64,000 bases of DNA from G965250275 sp965250275 (lineage in GTDB: Bacteria; Pseudomonadota; Alphaproteobacteria; Rhodobacterales; Rhodobacteraceae), in NCBI GenBank assembly GCA_965250275.1, contig OZ252297.1:3410001-3474000 (forward strand), given 5' to 3'. Within the stretch, counting starts at the first letter, position 1; each line of letters opens with the position of its first letter. Below are positions 1-9,086 of this stretch, piece after piece. The notes beneath the pieces are model-generated. The model was not told where the DNA came from. It made no database searches and was given only the letters and a program-made list of their open reading frames with translations. Both the position numbers and the translations under genes were made by a program.

Positions 1-815
1 CCTGTCACGGCGCTGGCGACCGCATTGATGTCGCGGGATTCCGGGTAGATATAGAGCGTGGTCGGATTGCCCTCGACCAGCGAAATTATTTCTTCGGAAA
101 CAGCCCCGGACCACGTCGTGCACCCGTTGCTGCGACCGGCGGTGTAGTCGACAAGCCTGCCATATGGCACATAACCGTCCTCGTCGGCATACCGGCTGTC
201 AGGTTTTTTCAGGCGGCATTGCCACTTCAGAAACATAGCCCGGTGCCCGCCGATTGCGCGTTCGCGCGCATTGCTGGTCTCTCCCTCTCCGTCAAACAGG
301 AGAAAGGTCCGGTGAAACGGCCGCGCAGTACCGGAACTGTTGTAATAGCCCTTGAACGAAGTCCGCGTTTCGGCCGTTACGTAAGATCCGCCAGCTGTCA
401 GCTTGGACCCTTCGGCATTACTGAAGTTTTTCGCGCATTGGCGCCCATTCGAAAAATTCGCACGTTGCAGCTTGCGCCCGTTTCCATAGCCCGATGAGAC
501 CGCGCGATACGTTCCTTTGGACTCGCAGATCACATAGAACCGGCGCCCCGGGCTCCCATTTGACGACGCGCTCGGCCGCGTGGCATCCATGGCGAGATAA
601 CACGGGTTCCTGACTGCGCCGCTGCGCAGCTTTTTCTGATAGAGCGCGCGCGCCCGGGCGAGGACCACTGGCGCGATTTGCCCCTCCCCCGTCCCGACAT
701 GCCTTTGCAGCCACGGAGGAACATTAGACGACAAAGCTGACAAAGGGATTGGCGCTGACGCTGCCAATGCGAACACCGCCGCAGCCATCATGGCGCGGAA
801 GAACGGATTTGACAT
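1..815 (-). CDS. L,D-transpeptidase-like exported protein (C-terminus beyond window)
   Basis: The reading frame enters from the left edge with no stop, so only the first 271 codons are visible. The protein begins MSNPFFRAMMAAAVFALAAS, a good signal peptide, so it is probably exported to the periplasm. After about 60 residues comes a globular domain with GGHRAMF, PYGRLVDY and then GRSNGCTTWSG. A Ser-x-Gly-Cys segment followed by a basic or aromatic stretch resembles the catalytic cysteine motif of YkuD-fold L,D-transpeptidases, most like the 'murein L,D-transpeptidase catalytic domain' (YkuD_2) group. Those enzymes make or edit 3-3 peptidoglycan cross-links or attach proteins to peptidoglycan. 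The assignment is inferred from motif and export signal. The nearest upstream gene, on the same strand, is a small exported protein. Confidence 0.6.
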   Translation of the reverse strand, partial: MSNPFFRAMMAAAVFALAASAPIPLSALSSNVPPWLQRHVGTGEGQIAPVVLARARALYQKKLRSGAVRNPCYLAMDATRPSASSNGSPGRRFYVICESKGTYRAVSSGYGNGRKLQRANFSNGRQCAKNFSNAEGSKLTAGGSYVTAETRTSFKGYYNSSGTARPFHRTFLLFDGEGETSNARERAIGGHRAMFLKWQCRLKKPDSRYADEDGYVPYGRLVDYTAGRSNGCTTWSGAVSEEIISLVEGNPTTLYIYPESRDINAVASAVT

Positions 816-972
816 CTCAGGACGAACTCACTGCTTGATCCACCTCGCCGGGATCATAACAGAAAACATCCAAGATCGCTGCAGTGATCAACAGAACTCG
901 CCATCAATCCCTGCCGGGGCGGCGAAATCTTGCAAAACCCCCAAAGGGACACCTGCGGGAGAACAGATCCAA

Positions 973-1362
973 TCAGAACCCGAACGCGTCGCAATAAGAA
1001 CCGTCGCTTTTGTCCGTGCTGGAGGTGTCCCCCGGATCATCGGACAGGGCGATGCTCAACTGCGAGCTATCGATCGGCTCCCGCACCGTCAGGCTCTGCA
1101 CCGTGCTCCAGCAGACAATCAGAAGAACCTCGGACTCAAGACGGTTGCTGGTGAATTCAAAGAGCCGCGCACGGGCAGATGGCGTGATTTCCAGGTCCAG
1201 TTGCGCGCCTTCAATCGCGGCATGTTCAACGTCTGTATCCGCAAAGGTCAGGACCTCATTCTCTGTCACCAGCTGCAGCAAGGGCGCGGCGCCGGCAGGT
1301 GAAACCGCAAGAATGGCAAGACCAAGCACGGCACTTAGCTTGGGCAATGCAAATTTTGGCAT
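973..1362 (-). CDS. small exported protein resembling the SecD P1-head subdomain
   Basis: A 129-residue protein with an N-terminal signal peptide (residues 1 to about 25, ending SPAGAA). The mature part reads like the P1 head subdomain of the SecDF translocase: beta strands, then LDLEITPSARARLFEFTSNR, then an LIVCWSTVQSLTVREPI strand. In SecD the equivalent is 'ltp.g...f..lT' followed by a strand and the 'saP.i...I' turn. There are no transmembrane segments other than the signal, so this is a free-standing periplasmic domain rather than SecD. The C-terminal tail is acidic and Ser/Asp-rich. Function is unknown. It lies in the same orientation as the L,D-transpeptidase-like gene and about 160 bases upstream of it. 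The ORF itself is well supported; the SecD-like fold is inferred from sequence pattern. Confidence 0.7.
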   Translation of the reverse strand: MPKFALPKLSAVLGLAILAVSPAGAAPLLQLVTENEVLTFADTDVEHAAIEGAQLDLEITPSARARLFEFTSNRLESEVLLIVCWSTVQSLTVREPIDSSQLSIALSDDPGDTSSTDKSDGSYCDAFGF

Positions 1363-1625
1363 GTCAAATCCCCTCCGTTCGCCTTGCCCGGATTATACAA
1401 GGTTCCCTGGCGAGCGCCCCCGGCAAAATCGCGCGATCAAGCGTTAGACTGAACTAGGGTCTCCAAAGACGCGACGCGCATATGTCACGACCTGTATGAC
1501 CTTCGTAGTCTGCACGCCTGCGGCGTCCCACAGGCACTGCTTGGAATGTCTCTTTGCCGGTTCGCATAACAGCCCTAGAAATTCTGAAAGCTGCCACTTT
1601 CGTTTGTCATAACGAGTGCAAAAAA

Positions 1626-1711
1626 TGGTGCGGGCGGTGGGACTTGAACCCACACGGCACAAAGGCCTTCGGATTTTAAGTCCGATATGTCTACCATTCC
1701 ATCACGCCCGC
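1626..1711 (-). tRNA. tRNA-Leu (anticodon TAA)
   Basis: Read on the minus strand, the gene begins GCGGGCGTGATGGAATGG and ends with CGCCCGC, discriminator A and an encoded CCA. The seven-base acceptor stem pairs perfectly. The anticodon loop reads CTTAAAA inside a GGA/TCC-closed stem, giving anticodon TAA (leucine). A long variable arm follows (GGCCTTTGTGCC), as expected of a class II leucine tRNA, and the T arm GTGGG-TTCAAGT-CCCAC is canonical. Just past CCA the minus strand runs into six T residues, which may end transcription. Confidence 0.96.
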
Positions 1712-1820
1712 GCGTGCCGTCTCTACCGCCGGGATTCAACGGCACTCCGTTTTGGTATCGGTTCTGCCGCTGAGGGCAAGAGCGAATTGCTCCATAGGCC
1801 CGCCAGCAAGGTCATGCGTG

Positions 1821-2390
1821 TCAGATATCTTGCCCCGGCGGCGCCAGGGGCTGGCCCTTGTCTGCCAAACCGCGCTCGGGCAGCCAGGGGTTCAGCGCCA
1901 GCGCTTGCGCCAGCGTTTCTCGGGCTTCGTCATTGCGGTTCAGCCCCAGCAGTGTGAGCGCTTTGCCCGACAGGGCCGCGACGTGTTTGGGGGACAGATC
2001 GAGCGCCCGGTCCAGGTCCACCAGCGCCGCCTCGAAATCCTGCCGCAGAAAGCTCACAAAGGCGCGCTGATTATAGCCTTCAGCATAGTTCGGGCAGTAC
2101 TCCACCAGCCGGTCAAAATCCGCGCGCGCCCCCAGAAAATCGTAAGAGGCGCGCTTGCGCATGCCGCGATCCAGAATGGCCTGGGCCTGCTCATTGGGCG
2201 CATCCGCCCATAACTCCCACATCCGCGCCGCGATTGGACGGGCCGCGGCCTCGGTTTCGGCGGAACGGATATCTGCGATCAACTGATCAAGTTCCGCGCT
2301 GTGATCAGGCGCCACAGGGCAGGTGTCAGACAATACCGGCCCGGCAGCGAGCGCCAAGGACAGGGTTACAGCAGGCAATAGACGTTTCAT
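1821..2390 (-). CDS. exported tetratricopeptide-repeat protein
   Basis: A 189-residue protein with a cleavable signal peptide (MKRLLPAVTLSLALAAG, cleavage around residue 22). From about residue 80 there are three tandem TPR units: AILDRGMRKRASYDFLGARADFDRLVEYCP, YAEGYNQRAFVSFLRQDFEAALVDLDRALDLSP and HVAALSGKALTLLGLNRNDEARETLAQALALNP, each written here only as its helix-pair core. TPRs are protein-protein interaction scaffolds, so this is most likely a small periplasmic adaptor. Its partner is unknown. It sits between tRNA-Leu and putR, on the minus strand, with no obvious operon partner. Confidence 0.88.
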   Translation of the reverse strand: MKRLLPAVTLSLALAAGPVLSDTCPVAPDHSAELDQLIADIRSAETEAAARPIAARMWELWADAPNEQAQAILDRGMRKRASYDFLGARADFDRLVEYCPNYAEGYNQRAFVSFLRQDFEAALVDLDRALDLSPKHVAALSGKALTLLGLNRNDEARETLAQALALNPWLPERGLADKGQPLAPPGQDI

Positions 2391-2428
2391 GCTGCAATGC
2401 TGGGCCGGAAACGCGCGGCGTCAACCCT

Positions 2429-2908
2429 TCAATCGGGCAGCCCCAGCGCGCCGGCCTCTTTCACGGATTGCATGGCCACAAAGGTCGACGTGCTGGCCAC
2501 GTGGGGCAAGGTGGAGATTTTCTCTGCCAGAACGGTGCGATAGGCGGACATGCTGCGGGTTCGGATCTTGATGAGATAGTCAAAGTTTCCCGCGATCATA
2601 TGAATCTGCTCAATCTCTGCGATCCCGGACGCAGCCGCGTTAAAGGCGCTCAACGCGGCTTCACGGGTGTCGCTGAGTCGGACCTCCAGAAAGGCAACAT
2701 GATCAAGCCCCAGGCGGATCGGATCGATCAAAGCGCGATAACCGGTGACCACGCCCTGGTCCTCCAGCCTGCGCAGGCGGGCCTGTGTCGGAGATTTCGA
2801 CAAACCGATCTGCCGCGCCAAATCCGCAATGCTGATGCGGCCGTTCTGTGCAAGGATAGACAGAATCGCACGATCGTACCCATCCAGATCAGACCAGTCC
2901 ATTTGCAT
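2429..2908 (-). CDS. putR: PutR, Lrp/AsnC-family activator of proline catabolism
   Basis: A 159-residue Lrp/AsnC regulator. Residues 6-60 form the winged HTH (DGYDRAILSILAQNGRISIA, then LARQIGLSKSPTQARLRRLE) and residues 65-150 the RAM ligand-binding domain with the GNFDYLIKIRT core. It lies divergently next to putA with 104 bases between them, the arrangement in which PutR activates putA in response to proline in Rhodobacter, Agrobacterium and relatives. The start is the ATG that follows AAGGAG by six bases. An upstream in-frame TTG would place that ribosome site inside the coding region, so it was not used. Assignment as PutR rests on family plus context. Confidence 0.9.
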   Translation of the reverse strand: MQMDWSDLDGYDRAILSILAQNGRISIADLARQIGLSKSPTQARLRRLEDQGVVTGYRALIDPIRLGLDHVAFLEVRLSDTREAALSAFNAAASGIAEIEQIHMIAGNFDYLIKIRTRSMSAYRTVLAEKISTLPHVASTSTFVAMQSVKEAGALGLPD

Positions 2909-3012
2909 TGAATTCTCCTTCAAGTTCAGGCGAACCGCCCATCAAACCGCAAAGATCGGGCCAAATGACCGCCAAATTGAAGTTAGACTAGTCAAACACA
3001 CCGGAGGTTTCC

Positions 3013-6000
3013 ATGGCCCGCGATACACCGCAATCCGCACGCAGTGCACTTGACACACTGACCTATGCCGACCCTGCGTCCGTTCTGAAGACGCTTGTTG
3101 AGACCGCAGCGCTGGACGACGCGGATCGGGCTGCGATCTGTGCGGATGCCGCCACGTTGGTGCGGGCCATCCGATCCCACGCCAATCCCGGTCTGATGGA
3201 GGTCTTTCTGGCGGAGTATGGCCTGTCCACCGACGAAGGTATTGCTCTTATGTGTCTGGCCGAGGCGCTGTTGCGGGTGCCCGATGCCGACACGATTGAC
3301 GCCCTGATCGAGGATAAGATTGCGCCATCCGACTGGGGCAAGCATCTGGGTCATTCTGCATCACCGCTGGTCAACGCCTCGACATGGGCATTAATGCTGA
3401 CCGGCAAGGTTCTGGATGACGACGCGCCTGGACCGGCATCCGCATTGCGCGCAGCCATCAAACGCGTTGGAGAGCCGGTCATCCGCACAGCCGTCGGCCG
3501 CGCGATGAAGGAAATGGGTCGCCAGTTCGTTTTGGGCGAGACCATCTCATCCGCGATGAAGCGCGCCGCGGGTATGGAGAACAAAGGCTACACCTACAGT
3601 TACGACATGCTGGGAGAGGCAGCGCGGACCGAGAAAGACGCCGCCCGCTATCAACTGAGCTATTCACGCGCAATTTCAGCTTTGGCAGAGGCCTGCGCGT
3701 CCACCGACATCCGCGACAACCCCGGAATATCCGTCAAACTGTCCGCCCTTCATCCGCGCTACGAAGTTGCGCAGGAGCACCGCGTGATGGAAGAGCTTGT
3801 CCCCAGACTGCAGGCGCTGGCCCTTCTGGCCAAGGCGGCGGGCATGGGGCTGAACGTCGACGCCGAAGAAGCAGACCGGCTTTCTCTCTCGCTGGATGTC
3901 ATCGGGGCCGTGCTGGCCGATCCGGCCCTGCGCGACTGGGATGGGCTGGGCGTGGTTGTTCAGGCCTATGGTCCGCGTGCCGGCGCGGTGATCGACAGAT
4001 TATATGACATGGCGGTGCAGCACGATCGCCGGATTATGGTGCGGCTGGTCAAGGGCGCCTACTGGGACACGGAAATCAAACGCGCCCAGGTCGAAGGGAT
4101 GACCGGGTTTCCGGTCTTCACGAAGAAAGCGGAAACCGATGTGTCCTACATCGCAAATGCCCGCAAGCTGCTCGCGCTCAGCGATCGCATTTATCCTCAA
4201 TTCGCCACGCACAACGCGCACACGGTTGCGGCGATCTTGCACATGTCTGACGGCGAGACCTACGAGTTCCAACGCCTGCATGGCATGGGAGAAGCGCTCC
4301 ATCAGATCGTAATGGACAAGCATGCCTCGCGATGCCGCATTTACGCACCCGTTGGGGCACATCGCGACCTGCTGGCCTATCTGGTGCGTCGATTGCTGGA
4401 AAACGGCGCAAACAGTTCATTTGTAAACCAGATCGTCGATGAATCCGTAGCCCCGGAGACCGTGGCGGCCGATCCCTTTGCGGCAATGGACGAGGCAGCA
4501 ACGTCAATCTCAACCGGTGCAGATCTCTTTGCACCGGAGCGCCCGAACGCCCACGGCTTCGATCTGACCCACACCCCCACCCTGGAGAAGATCGATGCCG
4601 CACGCGGCCCCTGGCGCAGCAATCGCTGGTTCGCGGCTCCGTTGCTGGCCGGCGACGCCGCCCCGGACCCTGAAACGCCGCTCACGAACCCGGCCGATCC
4701 ATCGGACAGTCCCGGCGCCGTTGCGACCGCCAGCGTCGCGGACATCGAAACCGCGCTGGCGCAAGCCGCACCATGGTTCGCACATCCGCGCGAGCGCGCG
4801 GAGATCCTGAACCGTGCGGCTGACCTCTACGAGGCCAGCTTTGGTGAAATTTTTGCATTGCTGGCACGGGAGGCCGGCAAGGCGCTGCCGGACGCCGTGG
4901 CAGAGCTGCGCGAGGCTGTGGACTTTCTGCGCTATTACGCAGCGCACATCCCACAGATGCAGCCCGCGGGCGTCTTCACCTGCATCTCACCGTGGAATTT
5001 TCCGCTCGCAATCTTCACAGGCCAGATCGCTGCCACGCTTGCAACGGGGAATGCGGCGCTGGCCAAACCTGCGGAGCAGACCCCGCTCATCGCGCATCTG
5101 GCGGTTTCGCTGCTGCATCAAGCGGGTGTCCCGGAGACCGCTTTGCAACTGCTTCCCGGGACGGGACAGGTTGGCGCTGCGCTGACATCGGATTCGCGGG
5201 TGAATGGGGTTGTGTTCACCGGTTCGACCGCCACGGCACGCCGCATTCGCGCGACGATGGCCGATACGCTTGTGCCGGGCTCTCAGCTCATTGCCGAGAC
5301 CGGCGGGCTGAATGCCATGATCGTGGACAGCACGGCCCTGCCTGAGCAAGCCGTACAGGCGATCATCGAAAGCGCCTTCCAGTCCGCCGGTCAGCGGTGT
5401 TCCGCCCTGCGATGTCTCTATGTGCAGGACGACATTGCGGACGATCTGCTCGAGATGCTGATGGGTGCGATGGACGAACTGTCGCTTGGGGATCCGTGGG
5501 CCTTGTCGACCGATTGCGGCCCGGTGATCGATGCGGCTGCGCAAACCACCATCGCCGCCCATATCGACCGCGCCCGACAAGACGGGCGCATTCTCAAGGA
5601 GCTCCCTACCCCCGCAAAGGGCACCTTTGTGGCGCCGACCCTGATCTCTGTCGCAGGGATCGGGGCGCTGACGCGCGAGGTGTTTGGGCCGGTCCTGCAC
5701 GTTGCGCGGTTCCGCTCCGATCAGATCGATGCCGTCATCGCTGATATCAATGCCACCGGATATGGGCTGACCTTCGGGCTGCAGACCCGGATCGACGACC
5801 GGGTCCAGCACATCACCGACACCGTGCATGCCGGCAACATCTATGTGAATCGCAACCAGATTGGCGCCATTGTCGGCTCGCAACCCTTTGGCGGAGAAGG
5901 ACTGTCCGGCACCGGGCCCAAAGCTGGGGGCCCGCATTACATGCTGCGGTTCGGGGCGCGCAGCCGGCGCACCGCAAGCCACCTGTTCGGCGGTCCGTCG

Positions 6001-6426
6001 CACCAGATGTCTGGCCCCGAACCTGCGCAGCCGGCCCCGCCGCCCATCACCCTGCCGGGCCCGACCGGGGAATCCAACCGGATGCGTCTTGTGACACGCG
6101 CCCCTCTGTTGTGCCTTGGACCCGGCACCAACGCGGTCAAAGAACAGGCGCAGATGGTGCAGGAGCTTGGCGGGCAGGCCATCACCGTGGACGGAAATCT
6201 GGACCCGGCCGTCCTCGAAACGCTGCCCCATATTGGTGGCGCGATCTGGTGGGGCGATCTGGCGACCGCCCATCTGTTTGACCGTGCTCTGGCGGCGCGC
6301 GACGGGCCGCTGATCCCCGTGATCCTTGGCGTGCCCGACATCGCTCATGTCATGAGCGAACGGCATCTATGCGTGGACACCACCGCAGCGGGCGGCAACG
6401 CGGCCTTGCTGGGCGGGTCTGGATAA
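3013..6426 (+). CDS. putA: bifunctional proline dehydrogenase / glutamate-semialdehyde dehydrogenase PutA
   Basis: PutA oxidises L-proline to pyrroline-5-carboxylate with FAD and then the semialdehyde to glutamate with NAD+, channelling the intermediate. The 1137-residue protein has a proline dehydrogenase barrel at about residues 170-480, with SVKLSALHPRY, MVRLVKGAYWDTEIK, ATHNAHTV and IYAPVGAHRDLLAYLVRRLL. The aldehyde dehydrogenase module follows at about 560-1000, with CISPWNFPLAIF, FTGSTATARR, general-base Glu near 762 in AETGG, and nucleophile Cys near 796 in GQRCSALR. A C-terminal extension of about 130 residues remains. There is no N-terminal ribbon-helix-helix, so it does not autoregulate; the divergent putR fills that role. 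GGAGG lies six bases before the ATG. Confidence 0.97.
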   Translation: MARDTPQSARSALDTLTYADPASVLKTLVETAALDDADRAAICADAATLVRAIRSHANPGLMEVFLAEYGLSTDEGIALMCLAEALLRVPDADTIDALIEDKIAPSDWGKHLGHSASPLVNASTWALMLTGKVLDDDAPGPASALRAAIKRVGEPVIRTAVGRAMKEMGRQFVLGETISSAMKRAAGMENKGYTYSYDMLGEAARTEKDAARYQLSYSRAISALAEACASTDIRDNPGISVKLSALHPRYEVAQEHRVMEELVPRLQALALLAKAAGMGLNVDAEEADRLSLSLDVIGAVLADPALRDWDGLGVVVQAYGPRAGAVIDRLYDMAVQHDRRIMVRLVKGAYWDTEIKRAQVEGMTGFPVFTKKAETDVSYIANARKLLALSDRIYPQFATHNAHTVAAILHMSDGETYEFQRLHGMGEALHQIVMDKHASRCRIYAPVGAHRDLLAYLVRRLLENGANSSFVNQIVDESVAPETVAADPFAAMDEAATSISTGADLFAPERPNAHGFDLTHTPTLEKIDAARGPWRSNRWFAAPLLAGDAAPDPETPLTNPADPSDSPGAVATASVADIETALAQAAPWFAHPRERAEILNRAADLYEASFGEIFALLAREAGKALPDAVAELREAVDFLRYYAAHIPQMQPAGVFTCISPWNFPLAIFTGQIAATLATGNAALAKPAEQTPLIAHLAVSLLHQAGVPETALQLLPGTGQVGAALTSDSRVNGVVFTGSTATARRIRATMADTLVPGSQLIAETGGLNAMIVDSTALPEQAVQAIIESAFQSAGQRCSALRCLYVQDDIADDLLEMLMGAMDELSLGDPWALSTDCGPVIDAAAQTTIAAHIDRARQDGRILKELPTPAKGTFVAPTLISVAGIGALTREVFGPVLHVARFRSDQIDAVIADINATGYGLTFGLQTRIDDRVQHITDTVHAGNIYVNRNQIGAIVGSQPFGGEGLSGTGPKAGGPHYMLRFGARSRRTASHLFGGPSHQMSGPEPAQPAPPPITLPGPTGESNRMRLVTRAPLLCLGPGTNAVKEQAQMVQELGGQAITVDGNLDPAVLETLPHIGGAIWWGDLATAHLFDRALAARDGPLIPVILGVPDIAHVMSERHLCVDTTAAGGNAALLGGSG

Positions 6427-6635
6427 CCCGCATCGGTTCGGGCCAGCTGTCGTAGCGGCAAACCCTTTCCAGTGTCTGCATAACTGACGTCAGCGCCGCA
6501 GCCTTGCCGCTCAGCCATTCATACCCCGACGTTGCATCAAAGCTTTCGAGACAAGGCGCCCCGAGGTCAGGGCAAAAAATCATTGATGGCTCGCACTTCC
6601 CCCAGCTAAACGCGTTAGAACTCTGGGGGGACTAG

Positions 6636-8129
6636 ATGACAGAGCAACAACAAGGCGATCCGCGCCATCTCGAAACGCTGGATCGTGATCTGGATCGTTT
6701 CTCCAACCTTGAAACCGCGACCAGCTATGTGGGACGACCTCTGGTCGGCCCGGCAGTATCACTGATTTTCGTCGCGTTGGCCGGTTTGGCTGCTGCGCTG
6801 TTTTTTGGTCAGGCCAACAATTCCATGATCGTCATCGTGGCGGCCTGTTTCGGAGCCTACATGGCCTTGAACATCGGGGCCAACGATGTCGCTAACAATA
6901 TGGGCCCTGCGGTCGGGGCGAGTGCACTCAGCATGGGCGGGGCCATCGCGATTGCGGCAGTCTTTGAAAGCGCGGGCGCGCTGATTGCCGGCGGGGACGT
7001 GGTCTCAACAATCGCCAAGGGCATCATCGAGCCAGAAAGTATGGCCACAGCCGAAGTGTTCATTTGGGCAATGATGGCTGCACTGCTGTCCGCTGCGTTG
7101 TGGGTGAACCTCGCGACCTGGGTCGGTGCCCCCGTATCAACGACCCATTCCGTCGTTGGCGGCGTGATGGGCGCGGGCATCGCCGCTGCCGGATTTACCG
7201 CCGTCAATTGGCCGACAATGAGCGCGATCGCAGCCAGCTGGGTGATCTCCCCTGTGCTCGGCGGCGTGATTGCCGCACTTTTTCTCGCATTGATCAAATC
7301 CCGGATCATCTATCAGGACGACAAGATTGCCGCGGCGCGCAAGTGGGTCCCCGTGCTGGTCGGCATTATGGCGGGCACGTTCGCAACTTATCTCGCGCTT
7401 AAGGGCCTGAAGAAGATCATCAAGATTGACCTGGCGACCGCTCTGCTGATTGGAGCGGTGGTTGGCGGGATCATCTGGACCGTCATGATCCCGATCATTC
7501 GCAATCAATCGCAAGGGCTGGAGAACCGAAACAAGTCATTGAAAGTGCTGTTTGGAATACCCTTGGTCGTTTCCGCCGCGCTTCTGAGTTTTGCACATGG
7601 TGCGAATGACGTGGCAAATGCAGTTGGCCCGCTTGCGGCGATTGTGCAAGCATCTGCGTCCGGCAACTTTACCGATGCCGTAAGCATACCGGTTTGGGTC
7701 ATGGTGATCGGAGCCTTCGGTATCTCGTTCGGTCTGTTCCTGTTCGGCCCGAAACTGATCCGAATGGTCGGCAGCCAGATCACGAAACTAAATCCGATGC
7801 GCGCCTATTGCGTCGCTCTGTCCGCAGCCATCACGGTCATCGTGGCAAGCTGGCTCGGCCTACCCGTAAGCTCCACCCACATTGCGGTTGGCGGTGTATT
7901 CGGTGTCGGATTCTTCCGCGAGTGGGATGCCGAGCGTCGCATCCGCAAAGCCCGGCTCGCAATGCCGGATCGACCGACCTATGCGCTGGAGGAGAGACGA
8001 CGCCGAAAACTTGTGCGCAGGTCACATTTCCTGACCATTATTGCCGCATGGGTGATCACGGTGCCGGCGGCGGCCATTCTATCTGCGACGATTTTCTTTC
8101 TGATAACATCGGCGATGGGGTCCATCTGA
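6636..8129 (+). CDS. inorganic phosphate transporter, PiT family
   Basis: A 497-residue polytopic inner-membrane protein of the PiT/Pho-4 family, which moves metal-phosphate with protons (or with sodium in eukaryotes). The family's duplicated signature is clear: GANDVANNMGPAVG near residue 81 and AHGANDVANAVGPLAA near residue 322. Each starts an inverted half of hydrophobic helices, with a basic cytoplasmic loop and helix pair between them. An acidic, soluble N-terminal stretch of about 40 residues precedes the first helix, as in the longer bacterial PiT proteins. A second hydrophilic loop (EWDAERRIRKARL onward) separates the last helix. The gene seems monocistronic, with 209 bases to putA and about 180 bases to the rhomboid gene. 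No Pho regulatory genes are adjacent. Specificity for phosphate rather than sulfate is assumed from the family. Confidence 0.93.
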   Translation: MTEQQQGDPRHLETLDRDLDRFSNLETATSYVGRPLVGPAVSLIFVALAGLAAALFFGQANNSMIVIVAACFGAYMALNIGANDVANNMGPAVGASALSMGGAIAIAAVFESAGALIAGGDVVSTIAKGIIEPESMATAEVFIWAMMAALLSAALWVNLATWVGAPVSTTHSVVGGVMGAGIAAAGFTAVNWPTMSAIAASWVISPVLGGVIAALFLALIKSRIIYQDDKIAAARKWVPVLVGIMAGTFATYLALKGLKKIIKIDLATALLIGAVVGGIIWTVMIPIIRNQSQGLENRNKSLKVLFGIPLVVSAALLSFAHGANDVANAVGPLAAIVQASASGNFTDAVSIPVWVMVIGAFGISFGLFLFGPKLIRMVGSQITKLNPMRAYCVALSAAITVIVASWLGLPVSSTHIAVGGVFGVGFFREWDAERRIRKARLAMPDRPTYALEERRRRKLVRRSHFLTIIAAWVITVPAAAILSATIFFLITSAMGSI

Positions 8130-8306
8130 GCGAAGTCACGTCGGCAAAGCGCACCAAGCGAGCGCGTCTCACCGTTTCGATTTCTGGCGGTTCCGAATGA
8201 TGCGCAAGGCTACCATGAGTTCGCTTGCGTGCGTCGATTGACGGGTCGTTGCCTGCGAGTTACGCAATCAAGGGACAGTTTTTGAGCCAAGAGTAGGTCC
8301 CACGCC

Positions 8307-9050
8307 ATTTTTCCGATCCGTGACCACAACCCGTCCGGCCGCACACCCTATGTTGTCTATGCCCTGATGGCCGCAAACATCGGTGTGTTCCTGAGCTACG
8401 TTGGATTGTTCGGCGATCCCCGCGCATTGTCATACTTCTTTATCGAATGGGGCATTGTCCCGGCACGGATCACCACCGGGAGCGGTTACGAGACCTTTTT
8501 CACCTCGATGTTCCTGCATGGCGGGTTCCTGCACATCGCCGGGAACATGCTGTTTCTGTGGATTTTCGGCGACAACATGGAAGACGAGATGGGCCATGTC
8601 GGCTTTTTGATGTTTTACATGGCCGCAGGTCTTGCTGCGGGACTGATCCATGTGATCTCCGCCCCCTATTCCGGCGTGCCGACAGTGGGGGCCTCCGGCG
8701 CGATTGCGGGCGTGATGGGAGGGTATCTGTTGCTGTTTCCGAAAGCGCGGGTCGATATCCTGATCATTCTCATCATTATCTTCCGCGTGTTCCCGATCCC
8801 GGCATGGCTCATGTTGGGGCTCTGGTTCGGGATGCAGTTTCTGGGAAGCATTGGCTCCAACCCCGAAGCGGGCGGCGTGGCCTATTGGGCGCATACGGGT
8901 GGTTTTGTGGTCGGCATTGTGCTGACAATTCCGCTTTGGTTGCGCCGCGGCGGGCCGGGATTCTGGACCCTCACGCGCGGGTTGCCGCCGCATCCGGAGG
9001 CAAAGTATCGCTTCACCGCAAGCCGTATCCCGAAGGTCCCACGGCGCTAG
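8307..9050 (+). CDS. rhomboid family intramembrane serine protease, apparent ATT start
   Basis: A rhomboid serine protease of about 247 residues with six or more membrane helices; such enzymes cleave transmembrane helices of other proteins. The catalytic serine lies in GASGAIAGVMGGY (Ser at about residue 130 from the ATT) and the partner histidine in WAHTGGFVVGI (about residue 196). The first ATG in frame is at 8367, directly before the first helix. The 20 codons upstream read FPIRDHNPSGRTPYVVYAL after an ATT, which matches the N-terminus I recall for this family (normally MFPIRDHNPSG). An in-frame TGA lies eight codons before the ATT and no ATG, GTG or TTG lies between. The true start is therefore probably ATT at 8307, or the codon is a mutation or sequence error. 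A shortened protein from 8367 is the alternative. Confidence 0.8.
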   Translation: MFPIRDHNPSGRTPYVVYALMAANIGVFLSYVGLFGDPRALSYFFIEWGIVPARITTGSGYETFFTSMFLHGGFLHIAGNMLFLWIFGDNMEDEMGHVGFLMFYMAAGLAAGLIHVISAPYSGVPTVGASGAIAGVMGGYLLLFPKARVDILIILIIIFRVFPIPAWLMLGLWFGMQFLGSIGSNPEAGGVAYWAHTGGFVVGIVLTIPLWLRRGGPGFWTLTRGLPPHPEAKYRFTASRIPKVPRR

Positions 9051-9086
9051 GCGGTGGGCCTGACGGCGCGGTCGTTCCCGGCCGGA

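Noticed and set aside
4987..6366. Long minus-strand open frame (459 codons) opposite putA
   Set aside because: It is the complementary frame of high-GC putA sequence, composed of low-complexity Arg/Gly/His-rich translation without family motifs.
6350..6583. Minus-strand open frame of 77 codons just after putA (begins MIFCPDLGAPCLESF)
   Set aside because: It overlaps the putA 3' end by 77 bases, has only a distant ribosome site and matches no family I know. Its non-overlapping half looks somewhat coding-like, so it was not dismissed lightly.
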